DNA from: Clarkia xantiana subsp. parviflora
Taxonomy: Eukaryota > Streptophyta > Magnoliopsida > Myrtales > Onagraceae
Assembly (NCBI GenBank): GCA_036873135.1
Contig: JAPTYO010000003.1
Span: forward strand, 27,966,763 to 28,030,762
Direction: 5' to 3'
DNA: 64,000 bases
Shown here: in pieces, positions 12,420-26,122 of the stretch
How the letters are laid out: every line of letters starts with the position of its first letter
Numbering within the stretch: position 1 is the stretch's first letter
Translations under genes and position numbers: made by a program
The notes under the pieces: generated by a model
Databases searched by the model: none
Told to the model about the DNA's origin: nothing
What the model saw: the letters and a program-made list of their open reading frames with translations, nothing else

Positions 12420-13190
12420 TAAAGAAAAACCTAGCCGCACCAAACTTTGCAATCTTCGATCGCCGGCGTGTCATCTAAGGCGGCCGCGCTCGACATAACG
12501 TTTCTCTCTTTTGTAAGTTTGTTTTTTATTATTAATAAGACTTTTGTTTTGTGGAGTCTGTTCACAGCGGAGGATTCTGGCGGTTTCCTCTTCGTCCTCC
12601 ATTTTTGGGTGTTTTTCGTCTTCTTATTATGGAGAATTTTCCTCTTCCCGTCATGGAAATTCTTGACTCCAGCAACCATCTATTCAAGGTATTGGTAGCA
12701 CCATATGCATTTTCAAAGTCGAATTACGATTTGACATCTATTTCTACAAAGTAAATTTTCAGATCTGGTAGAACTAAGAGTTTATGGAGTAGATTTGTTC
12801 GAATCTATATAAATCGGATGTGGAATTGCGCTTTTGGAGACCTTCCTTAAATATTTTTGGTTGTTTGGATGATTGGGTCACCGGAATATCGCTGAAAACG
12901 ACGTCTTCCATGATGTTGAAGATGATGGATGGTGTGTATGTTCAAGGTCCAACCGTTCAAGCTGATTGGAGCATCACAAACATCATCAATTCCATCAAGT
13001 ACTTTACTCATATTTGACCTCGAAAATATTGAAAGTTTGTCTGTAGTAACGCATATAGATGCGTCAACTGGGTTGCTATGCAATCTGAAAAGGAGATGTG
13101 TCCTGTGGATTGGGTGTTGTTACCTATCTCCTCTAGTTTCTATTTTATTGATCTATTGTAATCTAGTTTGCATGTTTAAATAAAAGATTG
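12420..13190 (+). other. Unassigned transcribed-looking remnant
   Basis: Starts with a GC-richer leader-like segment (near 12430-12500) and then has several short plus-strand frames (for example MENFPLPVMEILDSSNHLFK at about 12630), none longer than about 85 codons. The end near 13140-13190 looks like a 3' UTR, running into a poly-A stretch at 13209. This may be a retroposed or captured gene fragment. No function can be assigned, and 13200-14190 beyond it is AT-rich and gene-free. Confidence 0.2.
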
Positions 13191-14191
13191 AATATTTGAA
13201 TGAAAAAGGAAAAAAAAAAAATTACCCTTTCACCTCACTCCCTGATGCAGCGTGATGGGGAAAGATAGATGGTGATCAAAGACTCATTGATTCAAAGGAA
13301 TGCCGAGAATTTGACGCAGGTAGAGGAAAACCTCAATTTTTTAAATAAATATATTATAAGATACAAAGTAATCTAAGAAGATATACTATTAATAAAATAT
13401 TATTTCATAATCTATATCCTAATACAACACAAGGGTATCAACTAAGCATGTTCGGAACTCGAAAAAATCGCGCTAGGCAATTAATTATATACCCTGTTCA
13501 TAAGTATAACCAACATTTTGTTAGGCTCTATTGTAAACAAACTATGTCTCTATGGTAAATTTCTAGACATGTCCTCATGTTTTATAGTTAGAACAATATT
13601 TGTATGCCATGTCTCATGCATCTCTTTTGGATACGTACAGCTTCATGTACTTGTACATCTAATGTATTACAACTCTCATAAAATGCTAGCTAAAAAAAGT
13701 TACCACTGTCATTCTTGAGGATTTATACATGGCTCCTTGCTCACGTAAGCCTTCTTCAGGTAACTTACCTACCTTATTTTTATCTTAATTTTTTAGTTTT
13801 GTTATATATATATTGCATTTGTGAGTATAGAATACAACATTCAATTCCTAGGTAATCACTCTATATATGTGTGAACTGTTTGTTTGAATATAAGCATGGC
13901 AAGTGATTTGATATAGACTCATTTTGTGATGTATTATTATATACGAAGTTTATAGACTACCCAACTAATTATACCACCGTGCGTACAAACCATCTCTATT
14001 ATATATAAAACCATGCTCACCCAATTAATTATACAAATTCAGTTCAACAACGTACGTCATATAATAATAATAATAATAGTGAAATGACAACCACACTTAC
14101 TAATTATTAAAATGCAAATCCATACTTAAAATAAGTCTGATATGATGAAAACATAATTGATCCAAACTATATTTATTGTTGGAGAGATTTT

Positions 14192-17100
14192 TTAATAAAA
14201 AGAAAGAATATGCAATCTAGGCGAAGCTGTGGGAGCTGCCCTCAAAGTCTCCACATGGTGACGGTAGCGTGCAGTATTGCCTCGCTGAGAAACATAAAGC
14301 TTCACTTCCATCAAAACGCGGCCGTATTTGATAAGGTGCTTCAGCAATGACATTTCACCCCTGCTTCCTTTGAATCCCTTTACCTCCACCACCTTCAGCG
14401 TACGAATTATGCACTGGTACAATCTTCCACTTGGAGCCTGGAAACGGTGTCGTGCAAACTTGAATGGAGGCTCATAACCCTGCAGCTCGCACCAACAATT
14501 AATTATACATCACTCTTTCCACAATAAATAAGATTTGATGAATAAAATAGTACATATATATATAGTTACCTCAAGAATGTTCCGTGAATTCATTTCGACA
14601 GTTAGGGTTTCCAAAAATGGACAGCAATAGAGGAAGAAACTGACACCCCATAGATCTTGGCGTTGTAGAGAAGTGTTCAAAGTTAGATGCCTCACATTGA
14701 ATGGATCTTCCACCCATGCGTTTAGCTCAGTCGTTGGAATCACCTGAAAAGTAATTTCATGCACATATATATATATTATTAACACATGATCAATAATTGT
14801 CATTTATATCCAAAACTAATTTTGCCATGATGAAATGAATTAATATGGTTGATATATATAGTTTACCTGAAGCATGTAGCTACAGACACAAAGAGCTCTT
14901 GCAGAGGAGAGTGAGACCAACAATTTATACAACAAAGTTCCAATGGGCTCGAAATTCTCATTGAGTCCGAAATCAAGGTGAGCCTCTTCAATCAGATTCC
15001 CAAATTCAAACTCAAACTCCCCAGTTACTCCAAAAAACTTGAAAACCCTAAGCCTTGGTGCCTTGAACCCGAACCAATTGTTATCATATTTGCAGAAGCA
15101 CTCATCTATAACTAAGGTATGCAGATTAAGTGCCTCACCCTGCAATGCAAGGGCATACGTCGCGTTCCAGCATCTGGTTAGGGATAAGCTCTCCAGCAAA
15201 GGGCAGCCCTCTACTAAAATCGGAACGGTAGAGTCGTTGATTTCCAAGTATTCGAGACACACTTCCTTCAGTCCGGAAAGGCTGTCACCGAACTTGGTGA
15301 TATCGACCACACACCAGGAGAGGATCAGCGAGGTGAGGCCCTTGTGTTCGTAAACCTCGGGAAGGAGATCGAACTCGATATTCAGTTCCGAGTAGGTTTC
15401 TGCGACTAAGTCCCATAGTTGTGGGTCCGAGAAGTCGATCTCTAGGTTTTTTACTCCCTTCCTCAGGGCTAAGGCTATGCATCTGCAAAATAATCATCGT
15501 CAAAACTTACCTATCTTTTATTTTTAGGTACCAAATATGTAGTTTTTAAAAGTTTAGGGAGGCTCCTCCTAACTCAACTCCTAGTGACTTTCAACGTATA
15601 TACTAGGATAAGTGCAACTTTGCCCCCTAATGTTTTTGTGTTTTTTTTTTCTTTCAGTTTTTATTTCTAAAGTTTATTTTTTAAATTAAGTTTTGCCCTT
15701 TTGTTTTTCAACGTAAATCTAAAAACTGTCCCTTTTTTCAAATATTTTATTTTTCAAATATATCATCCTACTTTTCAATTATCGCAATCACTAAACACTT
15801 TTCAAATTGTTGCAATTGAAATTGATCAGAGTTCAACTGGAACCCAACCAATGGGTCATTGGATAGGAAAATCATCTAAAAAATGACCTTTCTATCATGC
15901 TTTACTAACACTATGTTTGTATACTTTTTTTATCCTAAATGTGAGTCATATAGAAATATTAATATTAATAACGGTGTGATACAAATTATAGGTATATTTA
16001 AAAAAAGTTTTACTTTTAAAGTTTACCTACGTTACAGTTAATTAAGTCATATGGAATAGTAAAAATAACAAAAACATATTATTTGTGAAACATACTGTTA
16101 ATTAGCCCAAACGAGAGGCCTCGGGTTTGGATCCCCATCGGTACAAGTTTTTATTCCTTGGGGAGTTGATCTGGATCTTGACCTAAGGATGACAAGCTGG
16201 TAAGTGTGGGGAGAGACCCCCCTCTTTTGGGCTCAATTAATTAGCGCCAATCAATCAATCTGGTTCGAATTGCACCCTAATTTTATGGGAACTGAGCCCC
16301 AGTTGAGGGGGGCTCGAGTATAGGCTGCATGCCCAAAGCCCTTATATGTGCCTTAATTGAGCCTTAGTCGGTTCGAGCACCAAATGAGAAGTCATGCATA
16401 TGAGTTTTGACCCCATGCATGTTGGGCTCAAGGCTTGATTGAGCCTCAATCCAGGGTCCTCGGGTCTTGACCCGTATTATGGACCCCTGGTTAGATCTCG
16501 ATCGAGCTTTGATCGGCTCAGAAATTTTCTAGGGGTCTACAATTGAACGAAAAATTGAGTAAAATTAAGGTAAATTGAAAAAAATAAAACCTTAGAGAGG
16601 GGAAATCGGAAAAACGCCTATTCATTAGAAGTTTAAAATAAAATTTCGTATAAACCTGTAGGGATTTTCTACTATGCTTTTGGAGCACCATGCTTGTGGA
16701 TTTTTTACTATTATGATGAACTTAATTGTAACATGTGTAAAATTTTAAAATATGTATTTTTTTAGTTACACCTCAAACTTGCATCACATCATTACTACTA
16801 ACAATTTCCCTATAAGGTTCACCTTTAGGCCAATAGAAAATGCAAAAAAAAAAAAAAGTGTTACAAGGATGGTGCTTGTAGAGCATAGTAGAAAGAACCA
16901 AACCTGCATGTGCAATACATACATGTTGGTAAATCCAAATTTAAACATTGGTAAAAAAAGACGTAGTTTCTTACTGATTGACATCTTCAGCGAAGTCGTG
17001 GGGATCCTCGAGCCTCAACCTGAAGCTTTCGATACTGGAACTGGCGAAATTCTGGGTCCATCTCCGGACAAAAGTGATGAAATCAAAGCGATGAGCCGCG

Positions 17101-17294
17101 GCGGCTGCAGGTTCATCCTCATCGTGCACAAAGTATTCTTCAAAGAGCTCCACGTTTGTCGAGGAAAGCCATAAGGACTGCCACTGTCGGGACAAGACAG
17201 AAGTGCACACACTTTCCTTAAACGGCAAGAGTGACAGAATGTTAATTAGAGGACCGGAGCTCAGATCAGACAGCTGAGTTGCGGAGGGGTTCAT
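14192..17294 (-). CDS. F-box/LRR protein with FBD-type C-terminus
   Basis: Probable substrate-recognition subunit of an SCF ubiquitin ligase; the target is unknown. Minus-strand exons: 17294-16975, 15482-14867, 14743-14570, 14479-14192 (stop 14194-14192), giving 465 aa, normal for the class. The F-box is near the N-terminus (LSDLSSGPLINILSLLPFKE, then SVCTSVLSRQWQSLW, residues ~8-50). LRR-like strands follow (GLTSLILSW, GLKEVCLEYLEI, CPLLESLSLTRCWN, APRLRVFKFFGV, CPFLETLTVEM). The C-terminal exon (RTLKVVEVKGFKGSRGEM, then LLKHLIKYGRVLMEVKLYV) is the FBD region. Exon 1 ends inside a Gln codon (CA|GTAAGA) and exon 2 supplies the last A, so the junction is well supported. Intron 1 is long (about 1.5 kb) and holds a repeat (about 16085-16540). 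I chose the ATG at 17294 because it directly precedes the F-box; an in-frame ATG 49 codons upstream exists. Confidence 0.87.
16085..16540 (+). repeat. Repeat insertion in intron 1 of the F-box gene, possibly SINE-like at its start
   Basis: The segment has much higher GC than its surroundings. Near its start, GAGAGGCCTCGGGTTTGGAT followed by CCCC resembles a pol III B box context (GGTTCGAATCC-like). Later parts are rich in GAGCC/GGGCTC words and look like retrotransposon debris. It is within an intron, so it need not affect the protein. The class assignment is tentative. Confidence 0.3.
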
Positions 17295-17640
17295 TGTATT
17301 TGTAGCTATTGAAGGAGATGCAGGTAATTGTTTGTTTGCATGGCTGAGGAGGTATTTGTAGTGAAAATGGTGTGAATGGCGCCAAAACAAAGGGGGAGTG
17401 CACATTTCATGCTTTGTCCTTTGAAACTCTTGTGATTGCAAACACCTCCTCCTTATTTTGTGAGATGCTCCTTTTCACCTTTAGAGTTTTCTTGTTGCAA
17501 TATTACCCCTATTGTATGTATTTCCTTTTATCAAAAAGGATGGATATACTTTCTTTAAAAAGACCTCCAAAGTCTAGATATCTCTTTTATTACTACTATC
17601 AACATGCAGACTCTTTTAAGAATTTTTTTTACTATTTTTG

Positions 17641-18190
17641 TTAACTTAAAAATGTCTTATATGGTCGATATTTTTTTAAAGCCGGCCTGCTGTTAAGTTC
17701 GTAACAGTTCTTATAAGATGTTTTTTCTTAAATAGAGCCGCCCTTCGATCTCCAGCCTTTTTGATGAAGCATACACGTTTGATGATTAAAACATAATATT
17801 AGCCCAAATTGGGCTTTTTGTTAACTTAACTATATCTCATAAGGCCGATACGCTTTTAAAGGCAGGCCTGCTTTATAGTTCGTAACAGTTCTATGAAATG
17901 TTTTTCTTTGACAAAGTCTACGTTCTCCGGCCTTTTTTATGAAGCCCATATATTTTGTGATATTAAAACATAACGTTAGCCCAAAAATGATTAAAATATT
18001 GACAATTTTTTTTTAACTTAATTATATTTTATATGCCGACATGTTTTTTAAGGTCGGCCCGCCTTTAAGTTCGAAAAAGTTCTTATGAATTGTTTATCTT
18101 AGACAAAGCCAATTACTTTCTCCAACCTTTTTGATGAAGCTCATATGTTTGATGACATTAAACAAAACACTATCCCAATTTTTTTTAAGG
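17641..18190. repeat. Three tandem copies of a roughly 180-bp repeat
   Basis: Copies start at about 17641, 17821 and 18013 with TTAACTTAA or similar. Each then shows a GGCCGATA-like box, a GGCCTGC/GGCCCGCC box, AGTTCGTAACAGTTCT, a CTCCGGCC-like box, TTTTTGATGAAGC and an ATTAAAACATAA-like end followed by AGCCCAAA. Copies are diverged by substitutions and small indels. The array lies just upstream of the F-box gene's 5' end. Confidence 0.75.
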
Positions 18191-18199
18191 AACACGCCC

Positions 18200-19125
18200 A
18201 ACAACGATTAAAAAGTTCATTTTGTTGCAATTTAAAAGTAAGATTTGCTAAATGCATAAGTAAATAAAATTATTTTCCGTTTTTAAGCACTTTTTCCAAT
18301 GATAATTATTTTCCTTTTTTAAGCACTTAATATTTCCCAATGATAATAACTAATTCTTAGGTGTTCGATAATAATTAGTTCTTATAGTTCAAGGTTAGAA
18401 GAATTTTGTGGTTTGAATTATGAGTAAAAATTTGGCCAAATAAAATGATGAAAACTTTATTTAGAGAGTAAGAGTTACAAGAAAGAATGTTGGGGTTGAA
18501 TTGAAAGAGTTGAAAAGTATGGGATCGATGATCAATTATTAAACCAAGATTTAAGTAATGTTTTGTCATAAGCTGACATGGGAATACAACTTTTATTTTT
18601 GGTAATTAATAAAAAAAAAATTGTATTCATAAATCATGGAAATTCATTTAAGTTTTTTGCTTTTTTCTTCTGTTTTTCTAATATACAATAAATATGCATT
18701 TGAATATGGAAGGTTATTAAGTTGACTATTTGTCACATGGATTACGTTTGATAAATTTAATGCAATGAAATCCACCATTATTATAATATTATGGTAATAC
18801 ATATACTTTGAATCTTACTTAAAAAAATATTTTAATGTTATAACAGTTATTATTCACTATTTTATAATAAAAAAAAAATTAAATTAATATACTAAAAATT
18901 GGTAAAAGTACTAATAATATACTGAATGAAATATGTGTGAATTATGAATATATAAAATATTATATGTTAACTCAAAATTTGTCACATTTATTTTTATCTG
19001 TAAGGAAAAAAATGGTAACTCTTTATTTGATTTTTAAATTAGAAAATATTATTATAATAATAAAAACTTATGTATATATATATATTAAAAAAGCCCACTC
19101 ATTATTTTTTAAGAACATCGCTATA
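18200..19125. other. AT-rich intergenic DNA, no gene seen
   Basis: Mostly A and T, with a short duplicated phrase (AATGATAAT... with TTTTTAAGCACTT, near 18270-18350). No coding stretch, RNA gene or element end is supported. Confidence 0.6.
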
Positions 19126-19130
19126 GTTAT

Positions 19131-19808
19131 TGGTAGGGGTGTAGACGAGTCAAACTACTTGTGAGTTAACCGAGGTCGACTTGGCCAATACTCGAAATCG
19201 ACTCGAAAATTTTCGAGTCGAACCGAGCTCGAGTCGTGCTTTTTACTTGATCGAGTCGAGCTCGAGTTCAATTATACTCGATTCGAGCTAATAACGAGCC
19301 TAATCGAGCTTAACTCAGACTTCAATATATATTGGGCCTAAAGCCCATAATATAAAATTCTAGGTCAGTCCAATATTTTTTATTACTATATAAACCTAAA
19401 AATCCTACTAATCACTATTGCTTTCAGTCGTCGTTCCTATTTTCCCAGTCTTGCGGCCGCACAACACTCTTCCCTCTTCATATTCTCTTCTCTATGCTCT
19501 AGCTAAGAAACCTAAGTGCCGATATTGTTTACTTTTCAATCTCCATCTCTTTTCCATATTCTTATGTTTTCATACATGAAGATGCTTCTTCTGCAGATTA
19601 TTACTGCATTCATAGATCATGTTTGTGCTTATGATTTCACGGTTTTGCAAAATACACCCACATCACCGAGTTAGGAATTTTACTTATGAATCCGACTATT
19701 CGAGCTTAATCGAGCCGAGCTCGAGCTTGATCGATCAAACTCTGAGTCGAGTTCGAGCCTCAAAATTCAAGCTCGATCGAGCTCGAACTCGAGCTCGACT
19801 TATTTGTG
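19131..19808. mobile_element. hAT-like non-autonomous element, right end missing
   Basis: The left end TAGGGGTGTAGACGAGTC matches the common plant hAT-type terminus (TAGGGGTGTAAACGAG). It is followed by a dense run of CGAGCTCGA/TCGAGTCGA words, which recur before 19800. Between these lies unrelated DNA (about 19320-19620) that includes a TATA-like stretch and CT-rich leader-like sequence, possibly a captured promoter. The expected right end (CTCGTTTACACCCCTA) is absent; the boundary instead meets an LTR-like segment. Confidence 0.45.
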
Positions 19809-20115
19809 CTGACACTGTCACAATGGCTAAATTAGGGCTTATTTTTCGCCTAAGTATAGCACTTGCTGGCGTGATTCCCTACTCAAAATCACCAGCCAAC
19901 GCACGGATCCAACGCAGCGGACGAAGTTCACGAACAAGCCAAACGAACACGGGACCAAAAACACACAAGGATCTCGAACAACAACTCAAAAAACGCAGCA
20001 ACACACCAAAGGAATCAGCAAGTAAACAAGATAAAGATGTATAAACACTTGCATTTATTACTTAATGAAGGCTACGCGCCCGAATTACACCCACACAATT
20101 TAGACGCTCACAACA
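19805..20115 (-). repeat. Possible 3' LTR adjoining a truncated copia element
   Basis: On the minus strand a purine-rich tract (AAAACTGAGGAG) is followed directly by TGTTGTGAGCG, the pattern of a polypurine tract before a 3' LTR. The segment would end near 19805 at ...GTCAGCA(CA). It does not resemble the 5' LTR at 22922-23132, so either the LTR calls are imprecise or the element is a recombinant of two families. Confidence 0.35.
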
Positions 20116-20152
20116 CTCCTCAGTTTTGACCTAGTTGGGTGACAAAAACTGA

Positions 20153-22156
20153 TTACAACTCAAGGGAACTCTCCCCTTTATATAGCAACTCCTTGCATAC
20201 TGAGTTAGTGAACTCAGTGCCATTATCACTCCTTAAGGTCTTAACCATAGTACCAAACTGATTCTTCACCATGAGTAGGTAGTTCTTGATGTGCAAAAAA
20301 GTGTCACTCTTGAACTTCATTAAGTAGACCCAAGTTGCTCTTGAACAATCATCTACTATTGTCAAGAAATATTGATTGCCCTTAAAGGTTGGCACTTTGT
20401 AGGGACCCCATAAATCCATGTGAATAAGATCAAAATGCTTGGAAGAAATAGAGTCACTTATTGGAAATGAAAATCTAGATTGCTTGGCAAGAGGGCAAAT
20501 TGTGCATTGTTTGATACAACCATAAGATTTATTCAAATTCAAAACATCAAAATGGTTGAGGTAAGTCTCAAAGACATGGCCCAAACGCCTATGCCATCTC
20601 AACACATCTTCCTTATTCCCCAAGCAAGTGGCTGCAATCTTCCTTGAGCTTGAAGGCACCACATCCTTCAAGGTGTATAGACCTCTATTCCATTCTCCAA
20701 TCACCATGGACTTGCCACTCTGGCCCTGGAGCAACACATGATCAGAAGTAAAGATCACCTTACAATTCAATTGGCTAGGAAGCCTAGATACTGAGATCAA
20801 ATTGAATTTGAAATCAGGGACCAATAAGATGTTGGTCAGAGTGAATCCACTTGAGAAAGAGCAAGAACCAACATGAGTTACTTTGCATTTGTGACCATTT
20901 GGTAAATGAACATATTGATGATCAGAGTCACACTTCTTCAAATCAAATAACCACTCAATTTGATGTGTGATGTGATTAGTTGCACCTGAGTCAACTATCC
21001 AAACCATAGGGTCACTAGATATACCTGCCATATTGACATGAGCTTGATCAACATCTTCAAAGGTCAAAGGTGAATGCTCAAAGTAATCATCATGAGCAGC
21101 TACATGTTGGATTCTCTTATTGGCTGTGCCATGAAAAATCCTCTTGTCCTTGGCTGCCACATGCTCAATGGCACTTGAGCTACCACTATCTTCAACAATG
21201 TTGGCTGAGTTTCAATTCCTCTTAGGAGCATTTGGGTTGTACATTGGATGACCTTGTGGATATCCATGCTTGCTATAACATTGATCCTCTATGTGACCTC
21301 TCTTGTCACAATAGGTGCAAATAGTAGGGGGAGGTCTCTCATTGGGACCATTTGGAATGCCTCTGCCCTTGCCATTGTCATTGCCTCTTCCATAGCCTCT
21401 GCCTCTTCCATAGCCTCTTCCATTACCTCTTCCACCATAAGATGGATTGTTTCTTGTGTATAAGGCAGCTGCCTCACCCACATCTCCAATAGAACCAGAA
21501 ATGGTCATTTGACTTTCTTCTTGTACTAAAACAGAGAAGGCAATGCTAAGAGAGGGAAGTGGTTGCCTCATGAGCAAGCTACTTCTAATGTGTCCATAAG
21601 ACTCATTTAGTCCTAAGAGAAAAGCCATCAACTTTTGCTTCTCCTTGTGTTCATTGACAATAGCATTATCTCCAGCACATTGAAGATTCAAGTCATCAAC
21701 TGAAGCAAGAGCATCCCAAAGTTGTTTCATCTTTGCAAAGTATTCAGTGATGGATAGAACCCCTTGAGATGTTTGGTAAATCTCCCTTGTCAGTTGGAAG
21801 ATTTGAGTGCCATCCAGCTTGTCAAACATTTCTTTAAGGTCATCCCAAATGGAAGAAGCAGTGGGATTGTAGATCAAACTAGTGACCAAGTCTTTGGCTA
21901 CACAATTCCTCAACCAAGCCTTGACTATTGCATTGGCTCTATCCCATTTCACCCTGTCTGCCACACCAACACTTGTTCTTGTGAATGTGCCATCAATGAA
22001 ACCCAACTTATTCTTGACTAACAAGCCTTCCTTGATTGAGGTACTCCAAACATGATAGTTGGAGGTACCCTGCAGCTGAAAATGTATGAGCATATGGCCA
22101 GTGGTGTCAGATGGGTATATGTAGAGAGGGTCATCAACATTGGATTCATGAGCCAT
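20153..22156 (-). pseudogene. Truncated copia gag-pol (GAG, protease, partial integrase)
   Basis: One frame runs from 22156 to 20153 but is broken by a TGA at 21214-21212. The GAG part (314 aa) has the plant copia gag domain and a CCHC knuckle (CTYCDKRGHIEDQC) after a Gly/Arg-rich stretch. Downstream are the protease motif (WIVDSGATNHIT), the pre-integrase H-H-C-C region (WHRRLGH...CTICPLAKQ) and the integrase core (DLIHMDLWGPY, TIVDDCSRATWVYLMK, LRSDNGTEF). The frame ends shortly after the second integrase Asp. Reverse transcriptase and RNase H are missing; the sequence passes straight into a polypurine-like tract. The element is dead. Confidence 0.9.
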
Positions 22157-22907
22157 TTTGCAAGTCAGTCAAGTTGAAAGAGCTTGTTGAAAGAGATTTG
22201 AATTTAATTCCCAAGAGACCACTATAAGAAATGGCAAAGAAATCCCCACGGAAATAGCTGGTGATATAGACAAAACTGGCACACCAAATCTGTTAAGAAT
22301 ATGACAAATCCAGCTAGTAGATAGTACAATTCGTACCACTACGCATCAAAATGAGCAAAACCAATGATTGGCAATCATCAAAACCTTGATAATGATCAGA
22401 TCTCCATTGATGGAAGCACAAAATTCTTCAACAGAATCAAAGACTATGCTGAAAAATACCCAAGAACTCACAATGGTCACTCAGCCGAGTAAGGGTGAAG
22501 TAATCCACTAAACGGGTAAGATCCAAGTGTTATAATCAATGAGACAAGTTCAAACAATCTCAGAATCCATCAATGATACTAGAGGAATGACACACACTTC
22601 AGTGAATACCAAAATCAAGCACGCAAGTAGCTCAATCTGAGCTAGAACAAGTAGAACTAGGCAAATCAAGTGCTATGGCCTATGAGCAATACTATCACTG
22701 TCCTCAGTTCCTTGTGTGCGTGAATGAGCATGAGATGAGACTTACTAAGAGTCCATTGTTGGATGTAAAGTGAGAATTCAAGCTGAGTTGAAGAATCCTG
22801 AAGCGTAATGAGGTAAATCCACACAAGACTAAGCTGGCAGGTTGAAGCAAATGGAGAAAACTTCAAGTTCCTTGATCCATTGCATACGCCGCTATGAATG
22901 TCCTTGT

Positions 22908-22919
22908 GCTCTAATACCA
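22908..22919 (-). other. Primer-binding site of the copia element
   Basis: The minus strand reads TGGTATTAGAGC, one base off the common plant copia site TGGTATCAGAGC, which pairs with initiator tRNA-Met. It sits two bases inside the 5' LTR end and upstream of gag, as expected. Confidence 0.8.
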
Positions 22920-22921
22920 TA

Positions 22922-23132
22922 TGAATGAAAATGCTTCATTAATCAACTAGGTATTACAAAGCAAGTGTTACAATATATATACTAGACAAAACTAGGATCA
23001 CCAACTAAGGCTATACAATAAACTATGATCTGGGTGCATACATATAGAACCAGGTGCATACATAGCCTAGTGTGTATGCATTGTGTAATTAGGTGCATAC
23101 ATAGAGTGTGGAATACACTTCTATACTCTTCA
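22922..23132 (-). repeat. 5' LTR of the truncated copia element
   Basis: The minus strand begins TGAAGAGTATAG and ends CATTCA, giving TGAA...TTCA ends, 211 bp, next to the primer-binding site. It contains several copies of TATGTATGCACC. The partner LTR is not seen on the other side. Confidence 0.7.
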
Positions 23133-23204
23133 ACGTCGGTTGTTTCATTTCCATATTCCGGTTAGACATTTTCATCTTCATATCATCCCTATTTTGATTT
23201 CAAT

Positions 23205-25200
<1,996 letters not shown>

Positions 25201-25204
25201 TTAT

Positions 25205-25385
25205 ACTTAAAATGATTCATAGTTACAATGCTTCATCCCTTAACCACATGTCAGAAGTTCAATCCCCGCTAATGACCATGATAATGTAAAATATTCATAG
25301 CCAACACTTTACCCCCTTAAGGGCTTACCTGGTGTGTGTGAAGATTAGTTCAGGTGTGGAGTAAGTATGCTACGAGTTCTGCTCT
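25205..25385 (+). repeat. SINE-like tRNA-derived remnant
   Basis: CAGAAGTTCAATCCCCGCTA resembles a pol III B box (GTTCAATCCC). A diverged A-box-like segment lies about 30 bases upstream (CATCCCTTAACCACATG), and the unrelated tail ends in a short common 3' phrase (TTACCTGGTGTGTGTG). No target duplication was identified. Confidence 0.35.
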
Positions 25386-25960
25386 CTAGATGAATTCCCT
25401 CGGATCACCCGCGGTAAAAAAAAAAATACAATACTCCTCAACAAAGAAAGCATCTACGGTTGGACACCACAAGAACGAGAAATTGCTGCCTAACTCGGTC
25501 CTACCAGCTATCATCCAACTGGTGGACCGACAACTAATTAGAGAACGACAAGTTGAAAATTTATGACAAAAGTGTACACTCACTGATACATGTCTTTCTC
25601 TAATTGATTGATAATCCACACACTGGATGACAGGCGATAAGACCGAATTAGGAAAAAAAATTCTCCATAAGTACACGAGAAAGTAGTAAATACAATAATA
25701 CAACATCACGAGGCAAGCGGGATTCTCCACGCGGCATCGTCCCATTAGACAGCTCATAGTCGTAGAAGAAGGCGTCCACAGCATAGAGAATCCCGCCCCC
25801 TCCTTCTCGTCCTCTTTAGATTTAGACTAAACAAAATTCACTGCTTTTCTCATACGGAAGGAAAGGTGGTTACTCACTTCTTTTTTGGATCTGGAAACCT
25901 TCTTCTTCCCATCACATGACATTCTGGTAACACCATCTGACACCGTGTTTCGTCACAGTC

Positions 25961-25968
25961 TATATAAA
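25961..25968 (+). promoter_or_regulatory. TATA box of the glucose-6-phosphate translocator gene
   Basis: TATATAAA lies 162 bases before the ATG, in sequence leading into a C- and A-rich leader (CACCAACATCTCC) typical of plant 5' UTRs. Transcription should begin near 25990. Confidence 0.6.
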
Positions 25969-26122
25969 AAAGGGTTTTCCAATTCCCAATTCCACCAACA
26001 TCTCCAAATTCCACCGAAACACCCCTGCACGAATTGATTCTCTGCGTTCCTTGATCACCAATTGAACAAAATCACTTGTTGATCCTCAAATTTTGATCTT
26101 TTACAGTCTCTGCTACAATACG

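Noticed and set aside
16085..16260. tRNA gene
   Set aside because: Only a B-box-like phrase is visible; no acceptor, anticodon or TpsiC stem pairing of a full cloverleaf could be drawn.
16752..17174. 140-codon plus-strand frame
   Set aside because: It lies antisense to the F-box exon and its upstream intron. The minus-strand F-box protein accounts for the sequence conservation.
20100..20115. Promoter of a gene at 19619-20044 plus strand
   Set aside because: The 141-codon frame there spans the hAT-like word repeats and the LTR-like segment and shows no protein family.
25386..25784. 132-codon minus-strand frame upstream of the glucose-6-phosphate translocator
   Set aside because: Composition is odd (Cys- and Phe-rich), no domain is recognised, and an alternative frame over part of it looks no better. 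It may be a decayed gene remnant but I cannot support a gene.
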